Positions 35,476 to 48,258 of a stretch of 64,000 nt of DNA are shown here, piece after piece. Source of the DNA: Vanilla planifolia. Lineage: Eukaryota; Streptophyta; Magnoliopsida; Asparagales; Orchidaceae. The stretch's first letter is position 1, and the number at the start of each line of letters is the position of its first letter. Made by a program: the position numbers and the translations under genes. The stretch is taken from NCBI GenBank assembly GCA_023846275.1, contig CM043869.1, forward strand, positions 22,054,237 to 22,118,236, given 5' to 3'. The notes beneath the pieces are model-generated. The model was not told where the DNA came from. It worked only from the letters and a program-made list of their open reading frames with translations, and did no database searches.

Positions 35476-36250
35476 GTCAGGAATGTGGGCCCTTGCTTAC
35501 AACCTAAAGAGAGTTAAAGACCACTTTAAAGAATTAACTAAAACTTAATTTGGTAATATATTTTATAAGATTGAATTATCAAAACAACATGGTAAAAAAA
35601 TGGAATACAAATTCAAAGAGTTATAGATGAGTAATCAAGGTTGGGACTAGAAGAGCTATGGATCAGCTAGTCATGGTTGCCAAAATAAAGGAGATGTATT
35701 ACAGCCTGAAGACATTTACTATATGATTCAAGGATGGCGATGAAAACACTAATGTCCTCCACACAATGGTCAATAATATGAAAAGGGTTCTTAGTACATA
35801 ATGAATTAAAGATTCAAGTGGTAGTTGGGTCTTAAAGGAACCAATTATGTCATGATTTGCTTCCCCTCCAACTAGTCCATACTAAAAAAAGGGAGGTGCT
35901 TTGTTTTGTTATGCTTAGATTCACTAAATAGTATTGTGATGTTGATTCAACATGCTCGCAAGGAGGAAATAGTATTGTGATGTTGGTTTAATTGTTTCAT
36001 TTGCAAGCATTCTTTGACAATAATTCAAGATAACATTTATGATGTTACCATTGTTTTTCTTATTGGTAGCCCATCACCCAAAGAATTCATTAGTACTAAT
36101 AAAATTTTCCTTCCAAAGATTTATTGTAGTATCTTTTAAAGATTTTAGAGCAATTAATTTCTATAGTTTCTTATAAAAAATAATAAGTTTTTAGTAGGTT
36201 TTTGTAAATGGCTTTATCAGCTTCTAAAGAGGGGACAAATAGTCCATTAA
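35476..36250 (+). pseudogene. LINE linker and reverse-transcriptase start
   Basis: Near 35476-35640 the frame reads MWALAYNLKRVKDHFKELTK then FGNIFYKIEL, like the helical linker after plant LINE endonucleases (L--KLK--K--LK-WNK--FGNI). At about 36050-36235, FLIGSPSPKEFISTNKIFLP, KIYCSIF and later FLIKNNKFLVGF follow the RT entry motif LIPK---P---F-PISL, Y-I--K, then the RL---L---I---Q--F segment. The catalytic FADD box is not found, so the element is truncated or unreadable beyond 36250. Between 35928 and 35990 the phrase aaatagtattgtgatgttg is duplicated at about 42 bp spacing. Confidence 0.6.
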
Positions 36251-38387
36251 AATTTGATTTTTTTGTAAGCTTGAGAGCACATCAAGTTCGTAGATTAATG
36301 TACAACAAGACTTCTTTATTAGATTTGACAATATCAACACATGCTTGAGAACATCATCTAGGAACTCTTGGGATTCAAAGGATGCTACCTTCTAATCCAT
36401 TAACTTGAAAGCACATTGTTTAAAGCTAAGAAATAGGTGGTTTACTTCTAAGAAGAAATTACTCTTATTGGGGGATAGTAATAGTTAGTCATCTCCTCCA
36501 ATTAATACCACTTTGCACTCTAATGATACCTTATCTTCCCAGCAATATAATTAATATAATGGAAAGTGTGACAAATGGTTTGTTATAGGCTAATAATGAT
36601 TAACTTAGTAAAATCTTTTTCCAACTAGATACAAAGTAGGTTCCCCTAGGAAACTATGGATAAGGGGTTAAAAAATTGAGATATTTTAAGGATGCATGTA
36701 ATGCAAGGCTTTGCTAGAAGGTCTACACATTAAATGCTAGTTGGACTAGAAACATTTGTGGTAACTACTTTAATAAAAAATTTTTTAGCGTGTTCAAAAC
36801 TTGGGATGATATACACAAAATCATTCTCACTATATTCATACATGGAACCAAATACACATGAATGGATATAATTGACTATAAATTCAACATGATATAAGCT
36901 TATAATTAATTCCGTTATAATTTAGAAAAAATAAAGTAAGGTACTTACCAACCATCCAAAAATTACTTAATAATGTGGAGGTACATAAATAATTAATTGC
37001 TATTTTCTAACAACTTTAGGAAATTAAAATTTTAATTTATAAGAAAAAACCCTTTCTATGCATATAAGGGTTTCCAAATTCATGCTTTTATGGCGTGTCC
37101 TAGTTAGACAAACTTATGAAATTACTTTGCCCTGAAGTTTTGCATTAAACACATCCAACATGATGCTCCTATAATGGTAGAATTATAGTCAAACTCATGA
37201 AGAATTTATATATTGATTGCCTAGATTTTGGTGATACTTATCATGAAGTCAATACTTCATCCAATAAATTTTTTGATGACTATTATTAGAAGGGTGGTTT
37301 TTGTTTTGGGTATCCCTACTTTACATACCCCACATATCTCTTAGGGATTTTATTGTCATACAAATACATACTTGGGTTCACACTAGACATTTTGGTCAAG
37401 TTAAAGTAATAAGAGGTGTGACTGATTGATTTCATGGATCAAAATTACCAAAAAAATTTTCATTGATATATTCTCGATGTTGAACATGTGTCACAACTAA
37501 ATTAGTTAACTATAGCCAAGATGCATATACACCATTACTTATAGCACAATGACAATGGAACATGTAACTTTGGAATTAGTATTATGATTTTCAAAATCAT
37601 TAGAAATAATGATTCTAAATTCATATAGATAAGTTCTCTAAAATGACTCATTTTTTACCTTACCATAAGACATGAAATACCTCCCATATTACAAACTAAT
37701 TTCTTCATGAAACTATGAACCTACATGGCACACCATAAATAAATATTTTAGAACATAATGTCATATTTATTAGCTACTTTTAAGAAATACTTTGATGCCT
37801 AAAGTAATCAAAACTTATGTTTATATAGACCTATTATCTGAAAAATAGAGTGGCAATTAGAAGTAGTGAATCAAAGCATAAGAAATCATTTTGGTAGCCT
37901 TGTAATGAAGCACTTTGGAGCCTAGAATCTTTTAAGGCATTCTACTTAATTCATTTCAAATGACTCAATTAATAGAACAACAGGTTTGAAACTTTAAAAC
38001 TATCATCAGAGTCTTATTGATTTTATTCTCTTACCTAATGATTTAGAAATTCTTGGATTGTTTAGTCTTTTACTCAACATCTTTTGTTATTATATATATA
38101 TATATTACTAAATAAATTAATTTAAACAATAAAATATACAAATGACTAGAAAACACTCATTAACAACTTAGAAAATTTGTTGAGAGTGATTATGTAATGA
38201 TTTGTGTTATGTGTGAGAGACCTCACATGGAACCCTGAAAACAATACATACCTATATTATTGGACCATTTACAATTATATAAAAAATAAGTAACATGTAT
38301 ATTTTTAATGACTTAAAGATTACAAAATTAGAGCTACGTTTTATATTAAGTCCCATGTATCTTATAAAAAACTATGCCTAATACCTA
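36251..38387. other. Interval before A2, no recognised gene
   Basis: This may contain the decayed 3' part of the LINE, but I cannot identify palm motifs or a poly(A) end. A short TA run lies at about 38090-38107. Because A1 starts at the window edge, the last part of this interval could be an extension of A2 that has no comparison partner. Confidence 0.4.
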
Positions 38388-40926
38388 GTGGGCCCTTTTA
38401 GCCTTCACCATCATTGCCATGTAAACTTATCCCAATAATATTTAACCACATCTTATGAGCTTTGAGATCAAGTGGAGCCAGTCTTAGATGATCAAATAGT
38501 CATAACATAGAATCATGTATAACAAATATTTTTGGTAGGTTGATATATCCATCAAGTCTCTGATGACACTTCGATTACAAAGGAGGAGCTTCACCACCTA
38601 TATTTAGAGATGTTAAAGCCCTATTAGATATTTTATTGACTTCATGGAGTTGAGCTCTTTCTCACTAGGGAGAATGATGTAGTGCTTATTATGTTGTTAA
38701 CTCTTATTCATAGTCCTTGATTTGATGATAACAAAATCAAAATATTTTTAATAAATTTGTTTAAGTGAATTTTTAGACTTTAGATAAGATATGCTTATGT
38801 TTATGGGAGAACTTAAAGAAGAATAATAACGGTAAAGTCACATGAAAATCATCTGAGTTATTGCGGCAAATTGCCTTGCCAGTTCTCCACCAACATCATT
38901 ATTTTTGGTTTATGTTATTAAAATCACTTGTCTCTCAGTTTAAGATCCCACATGTCAAAGATCAACTTAAGTCGTTGGCTTTTGAAAAGGTTCTTACTTT
39001 TTCGGTGATCCTATGATTTCAAATTATGAATTTATAGAATCTTTGGGTAGGCTTTATGTAATTATATTGTGTTAACCTAAATACTTTTCAATTATTTATG
39101 AGCTAACAATAAGTTTAGCATATCATCCTATTGTGCCTTATTTAGCTCTCATAAAGATAGCAATGTTCAAGCTCAATTGTGCCTCAAGAAAGTAGGTTAT
39201 GCCTCAAATCCAATGAAATGAGACATGATGCAATGACTTCCTTACTAACTATGACAAAGAAGAGAAAGGCTAAACATGATTAACTTGGTGTTAATTATTG
39301 GCTCATTTGGTAAGAGCCGAGAAACAAAAAACATTTTGTGCACCTTTCAATTTACAAATTATTTCTTATATATTTTCATTACATTCCAAAAAAGTTTTTA
39401 TATAGCATGTGATTTCTTAAAAACTTTTTACACACTAACTTCACTTGACCCCTTTGAGTGCCTTTTGTTCTAATTGTGTTATATGTATATTTTAAGGAAC
39501 CTTATGCTATTAAGGACCATTTTATTTTTTTAGTACTTCATGATATTTGGATATGTATCATAAAAATGTTGGTTTTTTTACCCTATGTTCTTAAGAGGCC
39601 AAATATGATTTTGACCAAACTAACTATTTAAGTGGCATATTTTTGTGATCTTATGGCATACCTAGTGCATGATTTCTTATTTAGCAAACTAGAAACTGAT
39701 AAGTGATGCTGTTTATCAGATGGTCCCAAATGTTGCTTGAGTAGAGCTTACAAAATTCATATAAATGATATCAAATAAGCTAAAGGGTATGGAAGATTAC
39801 TAAGAACCTAAAGGGCACCATAAGTTTGTGTTCAAGGTAGTTCCTATACTTTTGAGTACTTATGTAATGGATAAATTACTTTTTATTAGATATTACCAAG
39901 AACTACACGTGAACCTTATTTCAATCATGCACTTGACATTTATTTAAAGAATTGATAGAATTGATTATAAGACTATTTCTTTTATTGAGATGAAAGATTT
40001 AAATTCAAATAATAATTAAATATTTTAGAGGTAAGGTGGTAAAAAAGAACTTGTATATATTTTGCATTTAATATTGTTGATCTTTTTAGAATTAATATCA
40101 TGAAATTCTAAAGATCTCTTTTTAGATTCTCAAGTGTTTAACTCCAAAATTATCATTCTCTTTTTTCCATACTTATGTTATTTTTCAAAGGAGTATTTTC
40201 CTTTTGTTTTTCCATACATTAAACTCTCCTTTAACTATAAGTTAGAGAGGCTCTCTTATAATCATGTAGTCATTGATGAAAGAAAATTTTCTTATTTGTG
40301 TGCTTCCATCTTGGTCATTAAAGAGTGTGTGCCCAAGTATACTTATAGAGATTTTAACTTTCCTTTTCATGTTGGAGAAAGAGAACGAAGGTCAAAGAAC
40401 TTCTATTTGAAGAGCTGACAACTAAACAAATTAAGCTTCTATCAACAAACATAAGCCTTCACCCACATTTTTACTCTATTGACCCAATCACAAAACTGTC
40501 AGCCTCCTTAATAAGGCTCGAGATCTTGGCCTACAATTTGTTACCCCATTATCATTCCCACTAATCCAAACCTTAAAATCATCAGTTTATTCTATCTTTG
40601 ATATTTTACACACTAAATCCAAAGGAAATAGTAGCCACCATCACCAAAAAGGTGCAGCCTTTCTATAACTTCTATTTTTTAAGTGAGAATATAAAATAAA
40701 GAAAGTTCTTTCATCTATTTAACTACTCCAAATAAAGTGTTTCTTGATGTCTTTATTTGGATTGAGTGAAATTCAATGTGATAAAACTGATTACTAAAAC
40801 TTTATAGAAAACTCTTAAGTTCTTACAACATGCTCTACTTAATAATCTATGCTACAAATTTAAAGGTTAATATTTGAATAATTATAAAATACTAAAGACA
40901 CCACCTAATATTAATTTGTGTATGGT
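38388..40926 (+). repeat. Repeat block A, copy 2 (A2)
   Basis: This is the direct match to A1 (1-3557), shorter because it lacks the 1.16 kb segment. It ends at atttgtgtatggt, and the next base begins the inverted B2. A 94-codon plus frame (40134-40418) is the longest here. A1 has frame-changing differences in the same region, so I do not call a gene. The left boundary is set only by the start of the window's A1 and may lie further left. Confidence 0.85.
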
Positions 40927-41879
40927 ATCTTTTAATATTTTTTGTTAATCTATTAAGAATTTTCATATTGTAGGCTCCAAATTAGACTATAGTGGAAGTC
41001 TAATTTATCTTATATCAACCTTAGTTTAGTGTTATGGTTTTCTACTTATTATAAAAAAGTTATATTTTAATAAAACTTTTTTAACTAATAATTTTTTTTA
41101 CTACAAAAAAATTTCAATTACTTAGCGTGTCCACTAATGAACTCTTAATTACTTTTGGACAAACTTTGCCTTTGAAAATAGTATGAAAGCACTGATATGA
41201 CCCCCTATCATCTTTCTTAAGAACCATATAGTTAGATGTATGAGGTATTTTGGTAAAGCAAGACTAGATCACTAGTCATTTTTTTAGAAATATGTCCCAT
41301 CTCATCTTTGGTGGTCTATAGTTGTTGTTACTTTGCCAATACAAACTATTTTAGATAAAACAATGATATAAAAAAAGTTATCAATCATTATTCTTCATTC
41401 TTGATATCCTCATGTATCAAACTTTTATGTGATCACATGGCCTGTTAGGACTTATCAAATCTCAAACTAAAGTTTTGAATCAAGTCAAAAACTAAAGATA
41501 AAACTTAATCAAAGATCTCTTGCTGGAACTTTCTTGATAAATAGCCCAACTCACCCAGATGATCAGACAAATTCTCCTAAATCAACAATGTGAACCAAAC
41601 TTTAGAAGACAAAAAAATAATAAGAGAAGTACCCACCTAATAATCTAGTAAAAAGCTTGAAGAGACATAAAAACCTTAGAAGATATGATGATCCTTCTAA
41701 TGAATCTCAATAAGATATCCATAACACAAATAATAACCATACAAGAAGAAATAAGCATTCTAATGAGTTAAAGCTCAATGATGATCTAGATTTTCCTAGT
41801 AAAGGAGAAAGTCTTAGGAGGCATCGAAAGAGAATGAGCACATATCCCTTATGAAAATAGATTGCTTAACTTTTAATGA

Positions 41880-42300
41880 TAATTCTATTCATAATAATTA
41901 TGTGGACTAATAGAATGGTATGGACGACTACTTTAACAAGTACCAAATAATTTAATAGAAAAAGTATCAATTTTTTAAGACTAAACACTATGATATTACA
42001 CACAAATTTTCTAAAAACTTAGAGTGGTAATATGTTCACAATTATAGAGAGGTATCCTAAACTTATAGAAACTCCAGTATTAGTTTATACAATAAGTTCA
42101 TTCTATTAACTTGTAATACTAAATTATTAGCTGAGGTGGTAAATCTATTAAAAAGTACATTAATAAGTTTCAGTATTATAACTTCGTAATGATATTGATG
42201 ACTCTGAACATGTAGTACTCTCCTATTTAAGGATAGGTTTAATGAAATATATGTAGGATGAGCTTATCTTAAAAAATATTTACCATCTAACTAGAAATAT
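41880..42300 (+). pseudogene. Ty3/gypsy gag capsid fragment
   Basis: The plus frames read NGMDDYFNKYQ, KKYQFFKTKHYDITHKFSKN, then YREVS, LYNKFILLTC and KDRFNEIYVG. This tracks the retrotrans_gag domain of plant gypsy elements: the W--M--YF--- start, the K-x-KLxG-A--WW segment, and a later RF-- segment. Upstream (41560-41860) is a polar, Asn/Arg-rich stretch (RRHKNNR-like codons), as often precedes this domain. Downstream near 42500-42540, FNFKGHESNMW is a possible ruined zinc knuckle. Many stops. Gag would assemble virus-like particles around element RNA. Confidence 0.6.
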
Positions 42301-42849
42301 AGAAAAAATAGAACAACCTAATTTTAGAAAAATAGCCTTCCAACCCTTTTACAGGCCCACACCACCATTTCTTAACCCATTTATACTTATACTTCATTTA
42401 TGCCTTCTACCATTGTTTCTAAATCTCCTAATTCTACATTATCATCCACTTCTTTGTGCTATTCTTCTAGCAAACCCTTTAAATTCCAAAGGACCCAGTC
42501 TAGAATCTTCAATTTTAAGGGCCATGAAAGCAACATGTGGCAATCAACTACTTAAAAAGGGATAGGAAATAAATTTATATAGTAATAATGAATGAGAAGA
42601 GTCAAAGGAAGAAGAAAATAAAATGTTTAATAATAATGCTATGCAAGAATTTGAAAATATGGAAAACTAAGTGGTTTTAGTGGTTTGGTGCACCCTTATA
42701 ACCCCATAATTATATGATGACTAGATACGCACCAACATCATCAACACCAATACAAAAAATTAGGAACAACCATGAAGGACGTTCATCAATATATTGGTAG
42801 TTGAATCAATACAATTGTCTATGAAATGATTAGAGTTTCTATATTGAAA

Positions 42850-43040
42850 CACCCAAACCTTTACACTACCATGAAAAGATAATCCTAAATACCTATTACG
42901 TAAAGATGTTATGTATCTTATCTTTGGAAGGCCAAGACATTTTTATTGGGATATGATTTTGAAAGATAAGACTAACATGATTTTTTAACTAATGGAGCAA
43001 GGACCATCATTTTATATCCATCTCCACCTCATCAAAAACT
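42850..43040 (+). pseudogene. Gypsy aspartic protease C-terminal motif
   Basis: At 42905-42960 the frame reads KDVMYLIFGRPRHFYWDMIL, followed by KDKTNMIF and, after a frame change, HQKLESLMLKKSTK. The L-x-GRP core followed by a W/H-F-D-like step and a short charged tail matches the end of plant gypsy proteases just before the RT hinge. The catalytic DSG/DGG upstream is not found. This domain would cleave the gag-pol polyprotein. Confidence 0.6.
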
Positions 43041-43164
43041 AGAATCACTTATGCTTAAAAAATCTACAAAATAGTTTTAGCCCATGAACAAAAAAGAGGA
43101 AAAGAAAAGGAAATTGAACTTAGGCATCACCACACTAGACCTACCACTTATTTGATAGGTTCTT

Positions 43165-44090
43165 TGTAAAAGACAATTTTGATATTTTTCTAAATGATTT
43201 ACTTGACACTCTACCACACATGCAGTACATAAAACTAATGATCGATCTAGTTCCCAAAGAGAACCTCACCTTCCCTATTATAGGTTAAGCAAATAGAGTC
43301 ATTTTGTGTTAGCTCATCAAGTGGAAAACCTACTTAAAAAGAGATTTTTTCAAAATAATTTTAGTTCTTATGCTGTCCTTATGCTGTTAGTAAGAAAAAA
43401 GGATGGAACATGGTGGATGTCTGTTGATAATCAAGCAATTAATCAAACCATAATAAAATATAGATTTATTATTTCTTGTTTCGATGACCTCTTAATTCAG
43501 ATGTTAAGTGCCACAATATTTTCTAAAAAAAATTGAAAAAGTGGTTATCTTTAGGAGTAAAGTTAGTTTGTATGAATGTTAAGTGAAACCATTTGGGTTA
43601 TAACACACACTAAGTAAATTTATGAGATTTATGGTTCAAGACTTAAAACTACACTTAAGGTAATTTATCATATTTTATTTTAATGACATTTTAGTCTATA
43701 ACTAGTTTATTTGCACAAATTATGTTGCACTCCATAATTGAAATACTTATTTATCAACAAAAATAAATGTGAATTCCTCAAGACCAAGGTTTCCTTCTTA
43801 TGATACATAGTTTCTTCTAAGGGGTTATCTACTAACCTTAACAAAATAAACATATTTATGAGTGGCCTACTAACAAAATAACTTATGGCATGAAAAGATT
43901 TAACACTTTAGCCATATTCTATTGATGATTTTCAAGGATTTACTACAATTATCACATTGATTACTAATTGTTATAAGTTTGGTAAACTTACTTTGACCAA
44001 ATCTATTGACCTAAACTTTAAAAAGTTGAAAGAAACTATGACTAAAGAGCCCATTCCAAAGAAACTTGTGAGGCTTAATGGTGGGTCAAC
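43165..44090 (+). pseudogene. Ty3/gypsy reverse transcriptase, chromovirus-like
   Basis: The hinge reads DNFDIFLNDLLDTLPHMQYI then KLMIDLVPKENLTFP (43167-43275). The open 76-codon stretch 43306-43536 begins MLAHQVENLLKKRFFQNNFS, has MLLVRKKDGTWWMSVDNQAI, and ends with a DDLLIQMLSATIFSKK element. Later, LVKPFGL and KFMRFMVQDL match the thumb-side MPFGL---P--F---M motif. YFNDILVYN (core codons 43682-43690) is the catalytic box with Asp changed to Asn. LNFKKLKETMTKEPI at about 44010-44060 is the RNase H connection. Order and spacing are correct for one gypsy pol. The shared Asn in B1 shows that inactivation preceded duplication. Confidence 0.88.
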
Positions 44091-46837
44091 TATAACTATT
44101 GTATGAATTCTTGTCTTATAAAAATTAAGACCATATAATTGAACAAAATTATAAGTGTGTTGAATCTTTTATGCATGTAATAGTAGAGCATTATAGTTAA
44201 ATTCAAGTATCAACATCAAATAATATTTTATAGAACAACCCTAGATTTATAAATTATATTTTTAAGCGACCTTAGTCATTGAATGCATAAGGAAAATAAT
44301 AATTATATCATTATTATTCATCATATCAATTACAAAGTTATTTAGATAAATGATTCATGTAAATATTAGATAGTTCTTTTCATAGCTTCACTTTAGTTGA
44401 CTTATGAATCCCATGTGTAACAGAGTTCACAAAACATTACTATATTACAATACAAAGATATCACACATTAATCATCACTTGGTTGATTTTGGCACTTGTT
44501 TGAGTTAACTAAATTTAAGCTCAAAAGACCAATAACATTTATGCAAACAATTACGTACATTGAAAACTTTTGTTATCATAATGTTATGAAATGTACATGC
44601 TTGGAACGATAAATGAAATTTAGCATCAATCCTAAATTTCATGGTGTTTGGTACAAACATCTGATATGTAGGTAGTCATTCATGTAGGAAAGTAATGCGC
44701 AGATGTGGACTATTACTTAGAAGTGCATTGTGTAATGCCAACTTGCATAGCTATTGTGTGATGAGTGATCTCATATGTTAGTGGCATTGGAGTCCTAAAT
44801 ATGCTTGTAAATTTAACTACTATAACATAGGTGAATCTTCATTTATGGTAAGTGTTAGTGATGTAAGGTATGCTGATGTTGTACAATAATATGTTTAGAA
44901 TGGAAAATTCATTAAGAGTTTTACAAATTGTGAGGGAAAAAGAATTTTTTGCCTCGTTTTAATACAACAATTTCGAGGAAATTACAAGTTCTCAAGTTCC
45001 TATGAATAGGCCTTATTTTTCTCCCATAATGTGGTTATGAAAAATATGATAGATTTGAATCATTACTATCATTTCATTTAAAGGGTGGTCTTTCATGAGA
45101 CTTTAATTGAAATAACATTTTTGGATAATGCTCAATGATATTCTTCTATTATTGTAACATAGGACTTTCATACATTCATAATCATACAAACCACATGTTT
45201 TTCTTTTAAAACATATAATCTTGATGATTTAGTGATATTTATTACTTATTAATGAAATTCAAGTAGGGTTAATATTTTTTCAACTTTATTGTAACAACAT
45301 TCTTAAAAATTCCATTGGCTATACTAGTGAACAAGGAAAGATCCTAAATAAAATCCTTCTAATGAGGGGAAGACTAGCAACCATACATCAAAGCATCGTG
45401 TTGGCATAGCATTGAATGCCTATGTAAAGCCTTCAGTTGGTGGAGATTTGAAGGATTTACTCCAAGGCTTAGAGTTAAGTGTATTATTAAGGCAAATAGA
45501 TCTTGTTTTCTTCTTACTAAAGATTAGGCATAATGTTTTTCAATAAAACAATGTTTGCATGAAGCTTTTCATTATCCTCAAGTTATGTAAAGGAGTGATT
45601 TATACCCTAGGCTCTAAAATTCTATGGGGGGTCTGTAATAAACTCCAATGGTTGAACAAAAATGTTAAAATTGAAAAACATGTACGATTTTGAATAATAA
45701 AAAAATTTTATTTATCCAAATTCTCCACCATTGGTTCTACCTAAGGGCGAACAAGTTGTATGAAAGTAGGTTGTTGCTTTGTAGAGAAGTTATGTATTCC
45801 ATAGGCTTAACTTTGTGGAGTAGATCCTCTATAAGAATATTACATTATGTCCTTAAAAGTTTCCAAAATGTAATTTGCGAGCATGCTTAACTACACACCA
45901 ATGTCCATAAGTCAACAATTTTCATTTTGGAAAAATTCTTTCCAACACTTTGTTCAAAACGTTTATTTAAAGTTGAAGAAATTATTTGAAAAACTCAAGT
46001 CATTATTATGAATGTTTCTTATGAACTTAATGGCAAGACATTATTCAAAAGGTATAAATAACTTTTTTGTGCTATATCAAAAGAATTTGCATTAAAATGT
46101 TAACCCAAAGCACTTTCTTTAAGGCTATGTGTATGTTAGATTGGTAATATGGAAAAGCAAGAAATAAAGTAATTAGAAGAAAAGAAAGAAGTAGAAAGAG
46201 AAGAAAATGAAGAGAAAAAAGAGCCCAAAAAGCACGTTGTCCCATTCTTTAAAAATCACTCGTGACCTAGATGATTGTTCTTCATATATTAAACTTAATT
46301 AAAATGTTTTACTTTATGATGAATCATCTTCCTCAATTGATGAATGGCTTTACAAATTTGGAAAACATTGTAATAATTTTTTTTGTGAAGGAATATTTTA
46401 CATTTTAGGAAATAGCATTAATGATCTAGAAATGAAATATGATTAGCCTAAGAAAACATGAACCATTATCATGGATGTTTATTTAAAAATTTCTTTCATT
46501 AGTGAATCACATTAAAAAAAGGATGACTATGACATTGTTCCTATAGAACATGATTCAATGTTCAATTATTTGATCGTAGAGAACAAGTTGCTTAGAAATG
46601 AAAATTTTGATTAGAATAATAAAAAAGTTGTGTTGTTTGATTCATTTGAAATCTATTTTTTGAATGAAATTTTTTTTGTTTATACATCATATGTGCATAT
46701 GCATGCATCATCATAAAGTCTTGTTAACATTGAAATCTATTATTTGAAGGAAATATTTTTAGTCTATCAATGCAAATGCCTTATTATCCTAGACCAATTC
46801 GTACGCCTTACATATGTATCATCAATTGTAATGCCCA
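44091..46837. other. B2 interval after RT, unassigned
   Basis: By position this should hold RNase H and integrase, but I find neither the HHCC finger nor DDE motifs. A plus-strand Glu/Lys-rich patch (EEKKEVEREENEEKK, about 46170-46225) is followed by repeated phrases around NLFFE and YYLKEIF (46640-46760), apparently a small internal duplication. A 66-codon frame at 45690-45890 corresponds to a longer one in B1 but has no known domain and no sign of protein-level constraint. Confidence 0.4.
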
Positions 46838-48258
46838 ATAATTGCTACAAACTAAATCATATTTTATTAGACTACCCTTTGAGGAAAACCCTTTTTTTGA
46901 TAACATATAAATATGTTTGGATTCCTATGTGGCATTGTTTTGGATGTGACTTGAAATTCTTTGCTCAACACAAACTACTACTTCTAGTGAATCCCAAGTT
47001 TGTTTGGATCGCAAGCTTAGGAAATTACATAGGTCTCCAATTTTTAGCTCTTATAAAGATTAACCTTTACTTTGTTTTCTTCAAAAAGACAAACCTTACT
47101 GCTGATTAAGATTAACATCTTGAACTATTACATTTTGGAAATATTTTATGTGAGTAGATAACATTATAGGCTTATTCTTAAATATATTTTAAATATAAGT
47201 TTTATTTCAATATTTCTTTACCATGTTTTGTTATATGTCATTAAACATAGTGAAACTATGTTCAAAATGATTGGCTTCAGGAATTAATTGTGTACACAAC
47301 TCCTAACATCAAATAATAAATATTTAAATATAGAATAATGCTTTAAGATTTCAAGATCGTAATCGATAATGAAAAATATTTTTTGAATATAATTCAATTA
47401 TTCTATTAATTTTGATTCACATGGAATAAAGCTACACCAAATTGATATGAAATCATCCTTTGTGAATAAACCTAAGTTAAATAGGGAACCTAGACGAACT
47501 AGAATTTTAGATCCTTAACTATATCATGTTCGAATTATTAATATTCTAAATTCATATGTATTTAAGGCATCCTTAAATTTTCATATCTCAACCCGCTATA
47601 GTAAACAAATTTCTTATGGAATTGAAATTATATAAGAATTAATGTCTAGTCTCTCCATAGGTTGCCATGTAAGAAGGCTTGATGATTGTACATTATCTAG
47701 TGGCTAATAATTTTAACTTATGATTCACCTAATGGTTTGCTTAAAAAGGGATTATTACTAAATATTGCATATCACAAATAATATTTGTTTATATTTACAT
47801 GTAATACATGAACAATAATATTACATTGCAAAAAATAAAATGATTAATGGTTATGACTATTAGGTAGCAATAGTTTGAATGAATAATCCTAATTCCAGCT
47901 ATAGTGGAGTGATCGAGAGACTTGTAGATGAGCACTGGACCATCTTTTAATTATACTAAGTCAATTAGGTAGTAGGTCTTCATAGTAGGTTCGCTGGGTT
48001 TCACCTCAATCAATTATTTATTAGTTCATGTAATTGGTTACATAGCAAAGCTTTCACTTGTCTGCACCAATAAACAAGAACATCAAATGGTCAACTAAAT
48101 ATTATTTGCAATGATCAAGAAATTGGTAAAATGGCTATACTATTCAAGCTTGAATTGATTAGGAAATTTTCACACAAATTCCCAAAAATGGAAATAATCC
48201 TTGTGGCATTTAAGAATATCAAAGTTTAAAAAACTTGTAAGGTTGGATCACTTGATAA
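46838..48258. mobile_element. 1.42 kb segment private to B2, probable insertion
   Basis: B1 (reversed) runs tgtaatgcacaataaatgac without a break. B2 has tgtaatgcccaataa, then about 1.42 kb, then ataaatgacatgcactaatt. The word ataa is present on both sides, consistent with a 4-5 bp target duplication. The ends (ttgctacaaac ... ggatcacttg) show neither clear terminal inverted repeats nor TG...CA, so the class is undetermined. A solo LTR, a non-autonomous DNA element or a decayed Helitron remain possible. The 121-codon frame 46744-47109 spans its left junction and is chimeric. Confidence 0.6.

Noticed and set aside
40134-40418. 94-codon plus frame in A2
   Set aside because: The matching A1 region (about 2770-3050) has length changes that break the frame; no domain recognised.
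46744-47109. 121-codon plus-strand frame, the longest in the window
   Set aside because: It crosses the left junction of the 1.42 kb segment private to B2, so it joins unrelated sequences. B1 has no such frame and no domain is visible.
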